NCBI RefSeq assembly: GCF_021129155.1
Contig: NZ_JAJOMC010000016.1
Location: 1-64,000 of the forward strand
Origin: Arthrobacter sp. AK04
GTDB lineage: Bacteria; Actinomycetota; Actinomycetes; Actinomycetales; Micrococcaceae
DNA: 64,000 nucleotides
Direction: 5' to 3'
In this document: piece by piece, positions 42,303 to 54,408 of the stretch
Layout: each line of letters begins with the position of its first letter
Numbering within the stretch: position 1 is the stretch's first letter
Translations under genes and position numbers: made by a program
The notes under the pieces: generated by a model
What the model was told of the DNA's origin: nothing
The model's database searches: none
What the model saw: only the letters and a program-made list of their open reading frames with translations

Positions 42303-43667
42303 GTGGACTTGATTCGACCTTCCTCTCCGTCGCAGGAGGACACCACCGCCGCATCCGTGCCCAGCGCACGCAAGACCGAAACGGGCGGCGCATCCCGGCG
42401 GCGCACGCGCATCACCGCGGCCGCGGCTGCGGCCATGGCTGCCGGCCTGCTGCTGACCGCGTGCGGTGGCGGAGCTGCCACCCAGGCAACGGAGGCACCC
42501 GCCGCGGATCCGGCGTCGGCCGCCAATGCCACCGGCAGCCTCAACGTCTGCGGCGGCAAGGACGCCTCCGGCATCTACAAGGGCACGGTCGAGGCCTTCA
42601 CCAAGGCCAACGGCAAGGTCACCGCCAAATACACCGAAATCGGGGCCACCACCGATGAGGCCCGCACGCAGGCCGTGCAGCGGCTCGAAGGCAAGTCCTC
42701 GGAGTGCGACATCTTCGTCACGGACGTCATCTGGACCTCCGAGTTCGCGTCCCAGGGCTGGATCCTTGACCAGACCGAGCTCGTCGAGGCCAACAAGGAC
42801 CGCTTTATCCCCTCCACGGTGGAGACCGCCAAGTACGAGGACAAGTACTGGGCTTCCCCGTTCTTCACCAACGCCGGACTGGTCTACTACCAGAAGGACA
42901 AGGTGGCCAAACCCGAAACCTGGCAGCAGCTCTATGCTGAAGCGGCCGGGGCTGAGGGGAACAGCTTCGTCTACCAGGGCAAGCAGTACGAGGGCCTTAC
43001 GGTGAACTTCCTTGAAATGCTCTACAGCGCCGGCGGAGAGGTGCTGGACGAAAACGGCGATGTCAAGATCGATTCACCGGAGACCCGTGAAGTCCTCGAC
43101 TTCATGGTGCAGGGCCTCGAGGATGGGGCGGCGGACCGCGCCGTGCTGACCTACAACGAGGACCCGGCACGCCTGGCCTACGAGTCCGGCAACTTTGGCT
43201 ACCAGCGCAACTGGCCGCACGTCTACCGCCTGCTCAACGCCACCCCGCTGGCGGGCACCTTCGGCGTTGCCCCGCTTCCGGCCTGGGAAGGCGGCAAGGC
43301 CTCCGGCGTCCTGGGCGGCTGGAACCTGGCCATCTCGGCCCACTCGGCAAACCAGGCCGGCGCTGTGGCCTTCATTGATTTCGCCACCACCCCGGACTGG
43401 CAGAAGCACGTGGCCATGGACTTCTCGCAGGCCCCCGTCAGCGAGGCAGCCTATGCAGACCCCGAGGTCCTGGCCAAGATGCCGTTTGCCACCGAGCTGC
43501 TCGCCTCGGTGAAGGGTGCCAAGCCGCGCCCGATCTCCCCGGTCTACCCGCAGATCTCCCAGGCGATCTACAAGAACGTCTACGCCGTGCTCTCCGGCAC
43601 CGCCACCACCGAGGATGCGGTGAAGACGATGGCCGAAGAGCTCACGGCCGCAAAGGCGAGCTTCTGA
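42303..43667 (+). CDS. Disaccharide-binding lipoprotein of ABC importer (ThuE-like)
   Basis: A 454-residue family-1 binding protein. GTG start at 42303 with AAAGGAG upstream. Signal: a long polar lead, then RRRTRITAAAAAAMAAGLLL and lipobox LTAC. Mature motifs: TVEAFTKANGKVTAKYTEIGA, QRLEGKSSECDIFVTDVIWTSEFASQGWI, and the C-terminal LGGWNLAISAHSANQAGAVAFIDF, which is typical of maltose/trehalose-type binders. It captures the sugar outside the membrane. Two repressor sites lie directly upstream, and the permease gene follows after 2 nt. Trehalose or a similar disaccharide is inferred from ThuA and ThuB downstream. Confidence 0.87.
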   Translation: MDLIRPSSPSQEDTTAASVPSARKTETGGASRRRTRITAAAAAAMAAGLLLTACGGGAATQATEAPAADPASAANATGSLNVCGGKDASGIYKGTVEAFTKANGKVTAKYTEIGATTDEARTQAVQRLEGKSSECDIFVTDVIWTSEFASQGWILDQTELVEANKDRFIPSTVETAKYEDKYWASPFFTNAGLVYYQKDKVAKPETWQQLYAEAAGAEGNSFVYQGKQYEGLTVNFLEMLYSAGGEVLDENGDVKIDSPETREVLDFMVQGLEDGAADRAVLTYNEDPARLAYESGNFGYQRNWPHVYRLLNATPLAGTFGVAPLPAWEGGKASGVLGGWNLAISAHSANQAGAVAFIDFATTPDWQKHVAMDFSQAPVSEAAYADPEVLAKMPFATELLASVKGAKPRPISPVYPQISQAIYKNVYAVLSGTATTEDAVKTMAEELTAAKASF

Positions 43668-43669
43668 GC

Positions 43670-44617
43670 ATGGCAACCAAGTCCCTGTCCCCCGTCCGCC
43701 GGGGATCCAGCCGCGGCGTCAGCGGCCGTGACCGGGAGGAGCGGCGCCTGGCGTTCCGGATGACCGCTCCGTCCCTGGTCCTCATGGCCCTGGTGGCGGC
43801 GGTCCCCATCGGCTACGCCCTCTGGCTGTCCCTCAACCAGTACAGCGTCCGTACCGCCGGCCTGTCACGCTTCGTCGGGCTGGAAAATTACATCGCAGCC
43901 CTCACCGGGCCGCACTGGTGGGCTGCCTTCGGCCAGACCTTCCTCTTTGCAGGGCTTTCGGTCTCACTCGAACTGGTGCTTGGCACGGCCATGGCACTGC
44001 TGCTCAACCTTGCCTTCAAGGGCCGCGCACTCCTGCGCACCGTGGTGCTGCTGCCCTATGCGGTGGTGACGGTTGTCAGCGCCATCACCTGGGAAACGAT
44101 GTTCCAGCCCAACCTGGGCCTGGTCACCAATGTCCTGTCAACGCTGGGCCTTCCCGGCGGGGACGTCGTCTGGCTCGGCGAGCACGGCTATGCAATGGCC
44201 GTGATCGTCCTTGCCGATGTCTGGAAGACGACGCCGTTCGCGGCCCTCATCATCCTGGCCGGTTTGCAGGTCATTTCGTCCGAGACCTACGAGGCCGCGG
44301 AACTTGACGGCGCCAGCAAGTGGCAGGCCTTCCTTTACGTCACCCTGCCCCTGCTCCGTCCGGCGATTGTGCTGGCGGCGATCTTCCGCACCATGGATGC
44401 CCTGCGCGTCTTCGACCTGCCGTTCGTGCTGACCCGCGGCGCGAACGGCACCGAGTCGATGTCCATGCTGGCCTACACCGAGTTGCGCGAAAACCGTTTG
44501 GTGGGTGAAGGATCGGCCCTGTCCATCCTCACCTTCCTCACGGTCATGGTGGTCTCAGTGGTGTACATCCGCTTCGCAGGGGGCAACATCCGTGAAGTTG
44601 CCAAGGAGGAACAATGA
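43670..44617 (+). CDS. ABC sugar permease, MalF/ThuF type
   Basis: A 315-residue permease with a basic N-terminal tail and six spans, starting at FRMTAPSLVLMALVAAVPIGYALWLSL. The ATPase-contact loop is SSETYEAAELDGASKWQAFLYVTLPLLRPAI. The family block SLNQYSVRTAGLSRFVGLENYIAAL precedes the second span. It starts 2 nt after the binding-protein stop and overlaps the next permease by 4 nt. No ATPase is encoded in the operon. Confidence 0.92.
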   Translation: MATKSLSPVRRGSSRGVSGRDREERRLAFRMTAPSLVLMALVAAVPIGYALWLSLNQYSVRTAGLSRFVGLENYIAALTGPHWWAAFGQTFLFAGLSVSLELVLGTAMALLLNLAFKGRALLRTVVLLPYAVVTVVSAITWETMFQPNLGLVTNVLSTLGLPGGDVVWLGEHGYAMAVIVLADVWKTTPFAALIILAGLQVISSETYEAAELDGASKWQAFLYVTLPLLRPAIVLAAIFRTMDALRVFDLPFVLTRGANGTESMSMLAYTELRENRLVGEGSALSILTFLTVMVVSVVYIRFAGGNIREVAKEEQ

Positions 44618-45516
44618 GCACGCTGACCCCACAGCGCACGGCGGCGGAACCCGCGGCCCCGGGCGCACGGACAACCAGGCGCAGGACGCGCGGCAGGGCA
44701 CAGCTTCATCCGGTGGTGTGGGTATTCGTCATCGCAGTGATGGGCTTCTCGCTCATACCGTTCTACTGGCTGGTCAACACCTCGCTCAAGAAAGGCGTGA
44801 GCCTGTCCCAGGGGGAACTCTTCCCAAGCCAGCCGACCTTCGAGAACTATGCGGCCGTGTTCCAGAACGCGGAGTTCCTCCTGGCCCTGCGCAACTCGGT
44901 GATCATCGCCGTCGTCACCACCACGGTGGCCCTGGTGCTGGCATCCTTCGCCGCCTATGCCCTGGCCAGGCTCAAAATGCGCCGCAAGGCGCTGATCCTT
45001 ACCCTCATCCTGTCTGTCACCACCTTCCCGGCCATTGCCATCGCGGCCCCGCTGTTCTCCATCTGGCGGGAAATCGGTTTGTACGACACGCTCCTGGGCC
45101 TGATCATCCCGAAACTGACTTTCGCGTTGCCCCTGGCGATCTACACGCTGACCTCCTTCTTCAAGGAGATCCCGCGCGAACTGGAGGAATCGGCCTACAT
45201 GGACGGCGCAACGCCGTTCACCGCCTTCCGCAAAGTCATCCTGCCCCTGGCCGTCCCGGGCCTTGCCACGACGGCGATCCTCGTGTTCATCTCGGTATGG
45301 AACGAATTCCTGCTTGCCGTCACCCTGACCACGTCCCCGGAGGCCCGTCCGGTCCCCGTGGCCATAGCGTTCTTCAGCGGGACCAGCGAGTTTGACCAGC
45401 CGCTCGGCACCATCAGTGCGGCGTCGGTGATCATCACGGTCCCGCTGGTGGTCCTGGTGCTCCTGTGCCAGAAGCGCATTGTCTCCGGCATGACCGCCGG
45501 TGCCGTCAAGGGCTAG
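44614..45516 (+). CDS. ABC sugar permease, MalG/ThuG type
   Basis: A 300-residue partner permease. The first span is VVWVFVIAVMGFSLIPFYWLVNTSLK. The EAA loop is IPRELEESAYMDGATPFTAFRKVILPLAVPG, and the C-terminus is QKRIVSGMTAGAVKG, the usual MalG-type ending. Its start is embedded in the stop of the previous gene (ATGA), giving equal translation of the two halves of the transmembrane channel. Confidence 0.92.
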   Translation: MSTLTPQRTAAEPAAPGARTTRRRTRGRAQLHPVVWVFVIAVMGFSLIPFYWLVNTSLKKGVSLSQGELFPSQPTFENYAAVFQNAEFLLALRNSVIIAVVTTTVALVLASFAAYALARLKMRRKALILTLILSVTTFPAIAIAAPLFSIWREIGLYDTLLGLIIPKLTFALPLAIYTLTSFFKEIPRELEESAYMDGATPFTAFRKVILPLAVPGLATTAILVFISVWNEFLLAVTLTTSPEARPVPVAIAFFSGTSEFDQPLGTISAASVIITVPLVVLVLLCQKRIVSGMTAGAVKG

Positions 45517-45558
45517 AAACCCCCTAAGTTCACACCCACAAGAAAAAGGAAAAACCCC

Positions 45559-46692
45559 GTGAGTAACGAGCAGTCCCCCAGCCTGCAGGCTTCTGCCCTG
45601 CAAGAACCACACTCCAAGGAACTGAGGGTAGGCGTTGTCGGCATCGGCTGGGCCGGACAGCAGCACCTCATGGCCTACAACGCCCTGGACGGCGTACGTA
45701 TCGTGGCGCTGGCGGGGATGGAGGAGGAACTCCGCAACTCCCTGCAGGCCGAATATTCCATTCCCAACGCGTTCGCTGACTGGAAGGACATGCTGGAGCA
45801 CGGCGGGCTGGACGCGATCAGCGTGGCAGTGCCCACCTTCCTGCACGCGCCTATCGCCATCGCCGCCCTGGAACGGGGAATCCACGTGCTGAGCGAGAAG
45901 CCCATCGCACGCAACGCCGTTGAAGGCCAGGCCATGGTGGATGCCGCCCGCAAGGCGGGGCGCGTCCTGGACGTCGCCTTCAACCACCGCCGCCGCGGCG
46001 ACATCAAGGCGCTCAAGGGTGTCATTGACGACGGCGGGCTGGGCCGGCCGTACTACGCCAAGGCCTCCTGGCTCCGCCGCTCCGGCATCCCCACGCTGGG
46101 CAGCTGGTTCACCAACCCGGAGCTCGCCGGCGGCGGACCGCTGGCGGACATCGGCGTCCACGCGCTGGACTATGCCCTGCACCTTCTCGGTGAGCCCAAG
46201 GTGGTGGCCGTCTCCGCCGCCACGCACTCTGAGCTGGGCCCCCAGGGGCGGGGCGGCGGAAGCCGGTACTCGGCGCAGGCCACCAGCCACGCGTTCGAGG
46301 TTGAGGACTTCGCGTCGGCGTTCCTCCGGCTGGAGGGCGGCGGCACGCTGGTGATCGAGGCCAGCTGGGCAACCTACCGGGAAACGGACGACCTTTTGGA
46401 TTTCACCGTCTACGGCACCGACGGCGGAGCCGAGCTCAAGGTGCAGGGCGCGCCCTTCCCGCCCGTGGGCCAGCTGCGGGTCTTCACCGACAAGGAGGGC
46501 GAATCGGCCGATTACGTGCCGCCGGTGCTTCCGGGCCGCGCCCATGACGCCGTGGTGGAAGACTTCGTAACGGCAGTGCGCGGCGGCGAGCAGGCCTGGG
46601 GCGAGCACGACGGCTCCCTGGCGCTGTACCGGGCACAGATCATCGATGCGTGCTACCAGTCGGCACGCGAACAGAGGGAGGTTCGTCTCTAA
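45559..46692 (+). CDS. Gfo/Idh/MocA oxidoreductase, ThuB-like
   Basis: A 377-residue NAD(P)-dependent dehydrogenase. GTG start at 45559 after an AAGGA site. Rossmann motif: [22 protein letters not shown]. Catalytic-lysine motif: [18 protein letters not shown]-terminal domain: [36 protein letters not shown] and [21 protein letters not shown]. ThuB with ThuA converts trehalose-like disaccharides to 3-keto derivatives in rhizobia. The same pairing follows an importer here. Its stop overlaps the ThuA start as TAATG. Confidence 0.87.
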   Translation: MSNEQSPSLQASALQEPHSKELRVGVVGIGWAGQQHLMAYNALDGVRIVALAGMEEELRNSLQAEYSIPNAFADWKDMLEHGGLDAISVAVPTFLHAPIAIAALERGIHVLSEKPIARNAVEGQAMVDAARKAGRVLDVAFNHRRRGDIKALKGVIDDGGLGRPYYAKASWLRRSGIPTLGSWFTNPELAGGGPLADIGVHALDYALHLLGEPKVVAVSAATHSELGPQGRGGGSRYSAQATSHAFEVEDFASAFLRLEGGGTLVIEASWATYRETDDLLDFTVYGTDGGAELKVQGAPFPPVGQLRVFTDKEGESADYVPPVLPGRAHDAVVEDFVTAVRGGEQAWGEHDGSLALYRAQIIDACYQSAREQREVRL

Positions 46693-47441
46693 TGAGCGAC
46701 AAGCTGAGAATCCGCGTCTGGAACGAGGGCGTCCACGAGGCCATCAACGAGCCCTCGCACATCGGGGAGATCTACCCCGACGGCATCCACGGCGCCATCG
46801 CCGCCGGGCTCCGCTCCCACTACCCCGACGCGGAAATCACGACGGCGGTGCTGGCCACCGACGACGAGCACGGCCTGGACGAGGAGGTGCTCGCGGAGAC
46901 GGACGTCCTGCTCTGGTGGGGACACATGGCCCACCACGAGGTGAGCGACGCCGTCGTCGAACGCGTCCACCGGCATGTGCTCGGCGGCATGGGGCTCATC
47001 GTGCTCCACTCGGGGCACTTCGCCAAGGTCTTCACCAAGCTGCTGGGCACCACCTGCTCGCTGGCATGGCGGAACGACGGCGAGCGCGAGCTCGTGTGGA
47101 CCGTGAAGCCGTCACATCCCATTGCCGAAGGCGTGGACAGCCCCATTGTCATCCCCGAGCAGGAGATGTACGGGGAGCTGTTCGACATTCCGGACCCGGA
47201 CGACCTGATCTTCATCAGCTCGTTCGCAGGCGGCGAGGTGTTCCGTTCCGGCGTGACCTTCACCCGCGGCAAGGGACGCATCTTCTACTTCAGCCCGGGC
47301 GACCAGGAGTACCCGGTGTACCACCACCCGCAAATCCAGCGGGTCCTGGCCAACGGCGTGAAGTGGGCGGCCCAGCCGGAGCTGCACCGTGCCGTTCCGG
47401 AGGTCACCAACCCCGCGCGGAACTGGTTCGGGGAGGCCTAG
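46692..47441 (+). CDS. thuA: ThuA-family protein (trehalose utilisation)
   Basis: A 249-residue ThuA protein with a class I GATase-like fold. Motifs: [84 protein letters not shown] and [31 protein letters not shown]. ThuA works with ThuB in the 3-keto route for trehalose and related disaccharides. The ATG at 46692 overlaps the ThuB stop. It is the last gene of the operon, which ends in a long inverted repeat. Confidence 0.9.
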   Translation: MSDKLRIRVWNEGVHEAINEPSHIGEIYPDGIHGAIAAGLRSHYPDAEITTAVLATDDEHGLDEEVLAETDVLLWWGHMAHHEVSDAVVERVHRHVLGGMGLIVLHSGHFAKVFTKLLGTTCSLAWRNDGERELVWTVKPSHPIAEGVDSPIVIPEQEMYGELFDIPDPDDLIFISSFAGGEVFRSGVTFTRGKGRIFYFSPGDQEYPVYHHPQIQRVLANGVKWAAQPELHRAVPEVTNPARNWFGEA

Positions 47442-47505
47442 GAGTTTTTGTCCAGGTATGCAGGCTTCCGAGGCCTTTAAGTCGTCTTATCTGGACAAAA
47501 ACTCC
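47441..47505. repeat. 15-bp perfect inverted repeat after thuA, possible terminator or dispersed element
   Basis: GGAGTTTTTGTCCAG (47441-47455) and CTGGACAAAAACTCC (47491-47505) are exact complements around a 35-nt loop. The left arm overlaps the thuA stop codon. The run of T/A inside the arms gives a partial intrinsic-terminator look, yet the large loop is unlike a standard terminator. Confidence 0.65.
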
Positions 47506-47562
47506 ATTGCCGCAACGGATTTCCCCATAGCCGGGGCGGGTTCCAGCAGGTAAAACTGAGAG

Positions 47563-50705
<3,143 letters not shown>

Positions 50706-50784
50706 CTAATCTCCGTAATGTGACAAAAACATTCCACTTTATGAGATTCTTCGCTGCCATTCCCACGAGCATCGGAGCCCGCTG

Positions 50785-51432
50785 ATGCCGTACGTCTGCC
50801 TCCTCCTCTCCGGCGCCGCCCTCCTGGTCAACGGGCTCGCTGCCCTGGGGCACCTGCCCCGCCGCGACGCAGCCGTTTTGAGCCTGCTGGTAGGAACCCT
50901 GCAACTGGTGCTCGGCGTCGTCGTACTGTCCCTCGACGGTGCCGCCGGCACAGCGCCGGCGGCCGCCGGGATCCTCCTCTTCGGGCTGACCTACGCCTAT
51001 GGGGGCCTGGACACCCTGCTGGGCCTTGGGGCGAAGGGGCTGGGCTGGTTCTGCGGGATGGTTGCCTTTGTTGCCGTGCTGCTTGCCTTCTTCTGGCTTC
51101 CTGCCGATCCCCTCCTCGCCGTGCTGTGGCTTGCGTGGGCGGTGCTCTGGGGACTGATGTTCGTTTCCCTGGCCCTGGGCCGGAGCCGGCTGGACCCCTT
51201 CATCGGCTGGGCGCTCGTCCTGGCAAGCCAGGTGACGGCCACCGTACCGGCCTTCCTGGGGATCACCGGGTTCTGGCCGTACAGTGCCCAGGTTGCCGCC
51301 GGCGCCGCCGGCCTGCTGGGACTTCTGTTCCTCGCCGCAGGGGTATTGGCCCGGCGCCGGCCGCCAGGGGAATGGCCCGCACCGGACAAACCCGGAACGC
51401 TGGCCGCACTGCCCCGGGAGGCACGGCGCTAG
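50785..51432 (+). CDS. AmiS/UreI-family amide or urea channel
   Basis: A 215-residue, six-span membrane protein: YVCLLLSGAALLVNGLAALG, AAVLSLLVGTLQLVLGVVVLSLDG, AAGILLFGLTYAYGGLDTLLGLG, WFCGMVAFVAVLLAFFWL, LLAVLWLAWAVLWGLMFVSLALG and GFWPYSAQVAAGAAGLLGLLF. The TYAYGGL and GFWPYS sequences fit the AmiS/UreI family, which passes short amides or urea. It lies next to glutamate dehydrogenase, consistent with nitrogen supply, but no amidase or urease is in the window. Confidence 0.75.
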   Translation: MPYVCLLLSGAALLVNGLAALGHLPRRDAAVLSLLVGTLQLVLGVVVLSLDGAAGTAPAAAGILLFGLTYAYGGLDTLLGLGAKGLGWFCGMVAFVAVLLAFFWLPADPLLAVLWLAWAVLWGLMFVSLALGRSRLDPFIGWALVLASQVTATVPAFLGITGFWPYSAQVAAGAAGLLGLLFLAAGVLARRRPPGEWPAPDKPGTLAALPREARR

Positions 51433-51464
51433 GAGGCACGGCACTGGGCGGCGCGGCACTGGGC
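51420..51464. repeat. Three tandem 15-bp repeats at gene end
   Basis: GGCACGGCGCTAGGA, GGCACGGCACTGGGC and GGCGCGGCACTGGGC follow each other directly, starting within the last codons of the AmiS/UreI-like gene (stop at 51430-51432). Likely slippage expansion with no evident function. Confidence 0.6.
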
Positions 51465-51529
51465 GCCGTGGCATACTGCCGTAACCAGTGCCTGCCGGAT
51501 TCGCCGGCTGACGGCCGGAAGGGGTTTCG

Positions 51530-53440
51530 ATGCAGGAATTCGTCATGGTGGACGAAACGGTGCGGCAGCATGTCCTTGACGCCCTGGCGCGGGCGGGCGA
51601 CTCCGCAGATCCTGACTTCCGGCGGAGGTTCGAGGCTCACTTCCCGGACCTGTGCCGCCTCTTCCGGTCCCTCTACGGATCCCGGCAGGACTGGCTGGAC
51701 CAGCTGACCGCCCTGGTGGTGGAAAGCGCACGCTCCTGGCAGGAGCGCGCCGCCGAACTGAAGGTCCTGGACGCCCAGCGGGAGGCGGACAGCGGCTGGT
51801 TCCTGTCCAACACCATGCTGGGCGGGGTCTGCTACGTGGACAGGTACGCGGAAAGCCTGGAGGGGCTCCGCACCCACATCCCGTATTTCAAGGAACTGGG
51901 CCTGACCTACCTGCACCTCATGCCGCTGTTCCTCGCACCGGAGCCGCACTCCGACGGCGGCTACGCGGTTTCGAGCTACCGCCAGGTGAACCCGAAGCTG
52001 GGCACCATGGAGCAGCTCCGCGGCCTTGCCGCCGAATTCCGCAGCCACGGCATCAGCCTGGTGGTGGACTTCATCTTCAACCACACCTCCGACGAGCACG
52101 AATGGGCCCGGCGCGCGGCCGCAGGCGACCCCAAGTACAGCGACTACTACTGGATCTACCCCGACCGGGCCATGCCGGACGCCTTCGAGCAGAACGTGCG
52201 CGAGATCTTCCCGGAGAACCACCCGGGGTCCTTCATCCGGATGGAGGACGGCCGCTGGGTGTGGGCCACCTTCCACACGTACCAGTGGGACCTGAACTAC
52301 TCCAACCCGGACGTGTTCCGGGCCATGGCCGGGGAGATGCTGTTCCTGGCCAACCAGGGCGTGGACATCCTGCGGATGGATGCGGTGGCCTTCATCTGGA
52401 AGCAGCTGGGCACCCCCTGCGAGAACCTCCCCGAGGCGCACGTCCTCCTCCAGGCCTTCAACGCGGTGTGCCGGCTGGCCGCGCCGTCGCTGCTGTTCAA
52501 GTCCGAGGCAATCGTTCATCCGGACGAGGTGGCGCTCTACATCGACCCCGCCGAATGCCAGCTCTCCTACAACCCGCTGCAGATGGCGCTCATCTGGGAA
52601 TCCCTGGCCACCCGGGACGCCTCGCTCCTGGCCCAGGCGCTGGAGCGGCGGCACAACATCCCCGCCGGCACCTCGTGGGTGAATTACGTCCGCAGCCATG
52701 ACGACATCGGTTGGACGTTCGCCGATGAGGACGCGGCTGAACTGGGGATCAACGGCTTCGACCACCGTCGCTTCCTGAACTCCTTCTACGTCAACCGTTT
52801 CCCCGGCAGCTTCGCCCGCGGGGTGCCGTTCCAGGACAACCCCAAGACCGGTGACTGCCGCATCTCAGGGACGACGGCGTCGCTGTGCGGCATGGAGGTG
52901 GAGCCGGCTGAGGCGGTGGAGCGGATCCTCCTGGCCCACTCGGTTGCCTTCAGCACCGGCGGCATCCCCCTGCTGTACCTCGGCGACGAGGTGGGGCAGC
53001 TTAACGACTACGGCTACGCGAAGGAGGAAGGGCACGACGCCGACAGCCGCTGGGTGCACCGGCCCCACTATCCGGAGGAGCAGTACGCCCGGCGGCACGA
53101 TGCTGCCACGCCCGAAGCGGCGGTATACGCGGGCCTGAAGCGGATGATCGAGGTGCGCGCGGCCGCTCCCGAACTCGCGGGAACAACGCTTCTCGACTTC
53201 GATACCCACAACAGGGGCGTCCTGGCCTACCAGCGTCCGGCAAGTGCGGCCGACGGCGGCCTGGCACGGGTCCTGGCCCTGGCGAACTTCAGCGACGAAC
53301 CCCAGTCCCTGCCCGCCGAAACCTTCGCCGGCTTCTCGGGCGCCGCCGTCGACCTTCTCTCCGAAGCCGCGCTGCAGTTGGACGAGGGCGTCACGCTCCT
53401 CCCCCGCCAGTACCTCTGGCTTCGCGTCACCCCCGTTTAA
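51530..53440 (+). CDS. Amylosucrase, GH13
   Basis: A 636-residue GH13 enzyme matching Neisseria amylosucrase along its full length. It uses sucrose to build alpha-1,4-glucan and releases fructose. Family-specific blocks: MLGGVCYVDRYAESLEGLR, LGLTYLHLMPLFLAPEPHSDGGYAVSSYR and VVDFIFNHTSDEHEWA. The nucleophile Asp is in DILRMDAVAFIWKQLG, the acid/base Glu in LLFKSEAIVHPDEVA, and the third Asp in VRSHDDIGWTFADEDAA. GGAAGGGG precedes the ATG at 51530; an in-frame ATG at 51545 is possible. There is no signal peptide. The gene stands alone, so its sucrose source is not shown; the Thu-type importer nearby could bring in sucrose. Confidence 0.93.
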   Translation: MQEFVMVDETVRQHVLDALARAGDSADPDFRRRFEAHFPDLCRLFRSLYGSRQDWLDQLTALVVESARSWQERAAELKVLDAQREADSGWFLSNTMLGGVCYVDRYAESLEGLRTHIPYFKELGLTYLHLMPLFLAPEPHSDGGYAVSSYRQVNPKLGTMEQLRGLAAEFRSHGISLVVDFIFNHTSDEHEWARRAAAGDPKYSDYYWIYPDRAMPDAFEQNVREIFPENHPGSFIRMEDGRWVWATFHTYQWDLNYSNPDVFRAMAGEMLFLANQGVDILRMDAVAFIWKQLGTPCENLPEAHVLLQAFNAVCRLAAPSLLFKSEAIVHPDEVALYIDPAECQLSYNPLQMALIWESLATRDASLLAQALERRHNIPAGTSWVNYVRSHDDIGWTFADEDAAELGINGFDHRRFLNSFYVNRFPGSFARGVPFQDNPKTGDCRISGTTASLCGMEVEPAEAVERILLAHSVAFSTGGIPLLYLGDEVGQLNDYGYAKEEGHDADSRWVHRPHYPEEQYARRHDAATPEAAVYAGLKRMIEVRAAAPELAGTTLLDFDTHNRGVLAYQRPASAADGGLARVLALANFSDEPQSLPAETFAGFSGAAVDLLSEAALQLDEGVTLLPRQYLWLRVTPV

Positions 53441-53452
53441 CCCCGCCCCCTC

Positions 53453-53516
53453 CCAACTAGGTCGCAGCAGATGTCCTTTTGGGTCCCGAAACCGACATCT
53501 GCTGCTACCCAGTTGG
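53453..53516. repeat. 23-bp near-perfect inverted repeat between amylosucrase and pheA
   Basis: The left arm 53453-53475 and right arm 53494-53516 match at 21 of 23 positions as complements (core GCAGCAGATGTC / GACATCTGCTGC) with an 18-nt loop. It lies 12 nt after the amylosucrase stop and 34 nt before the pheA start. It could terminate the first gene or be a copy of a dispersed intergenic element. Confidence 0.7.
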
Positions 53517-53550
53517 GCCCACGGGCACGGGTCGTGAAACCATACGGATC

Positions 53551-54408
53551 ATGGCCCAGAAGATTGCGTACCAGGGTGAGCCCGGCGCCAACTCCAATAT
53601 CGCGTGCAAGCAGATGTTCCCGGACATGGAAAGCGTGCCCTGCGCGAGTTTCGAGGACGCCTTCGAACTGGTGTCCAGCGGCGAGGCGGAGCTGGCCATG
53701 ATCCCTATCGAGAACTCCATTGCCGGCCGGGTGGCGGACATCCATATCCTGCTGCCCCAGTCCAACCTGCAGATCGTGGGCGAGTTCTTCCTGCCCATCC
53801 ACTTCGACCTGCTGGGCATCCCGGGCAGCACCATCGGGGAGGCCACCGAGGTCCACAGCCACATCCATGCCCTGGGCCAGTGCCGGAAGCTCATCCGCGA
53901 GCACGGCCTCAAACCCGTCATCGCCGGCGACACCGCAGGTTCCGCCCGGGAAGTGGCCGAGTGGAACGATCCGCGCAAGCTGTCCCTGGCGCCGCCGCTC
54001 GCCGCGCAGATCTACGGCCTGGAAGTCCTGGCCTCACGGGTTGAGGACGACCCCTCCAACACCACCCGCTTCGTGGTCCTGGCCCGCGAAAAGGAGCTGC
54101 CGGCCCGGGATGAACTCTCCGGACCGGCCGTCACCAGCTTTGTGTTCCGCGTCCGCAACGTCCCCTCCGCCCTGTACAAGGCACTGGGCGGCTTCGCCAC
54201 CAACGGCGTCAACATGACACGGCTGGAAAGCTACATGGTGGGCAATGAGTTTGCCGCCACCATGTTCATGGCCGACGTCGAGGGCCACCCCGGGGACCTG
54301 CCGCTCAAGCTTGCCCTGGAGGAACTGGACTTTTTCACCACGGAGGTGCGGATCCTGGGCGTCTATGCGGCCGCGGAGTACCGGACGGGTCAGACGGTCA
54401 GCGGCTGA
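53551..54408 (+). CDS. pheA: Prephenate dehydratase
   Basis: A 285-residue enzyme converting prephenate to phenylpyruvate in phenylalanine synthesis. The PDT domain (1-180) has KIAYQGEPGANSNIACKQMF, LAMIPIENSIAGRVADIH, LLGIPGSTIGEATEVHSHIHALGQC and the catalytic NTTRFVVL. The C-terminal ACT domain (200-285) contains NVPSALYKALGGFATNGVNMTRLESYMVG. The usual phenylalanine-binding ESRP is replaced by ESYM, so feedback inhibition may differ. The ATG at 53551 lacks a strong ribosome binding site; the frame is open back to 53479, but that lies in the inverted repeat. It converges with the monooxygenase gene, overlapping by 19 nt. Confidence 0.92.
   Translation: MAQKIAYQGEPGANSNIACKQMFPDMESVPCASFEDAFELVSSGEAELAMIPIENSIAGRVADIHILLPQSNLQIVGEFFLPIHFDLLGIPGSTIGEATEVHSHIHALGQCRKLIREHGLKPVIAGDTAGSAREVAEWNDPRKLSLAPPLAAQIYGLEVLASRVEDDPSNTTRFVVLAREKELPARDELSGPAVTSFVFRVRNVPSALYKALGGFATNGVNMTRLESYMVGNEFAATMFMADVEGHPGDLPLKLALEELDFFTTEVRILGVYAAAEYRTGQTVSG

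Noticed and set aside
44473-46608. Minus-strand 711-codon open frame opposite the permease and ThuB genes
   Set aside because: Composition is that of an antisense shadow; the plus-strand genes have complete family motifs and coupled starts.
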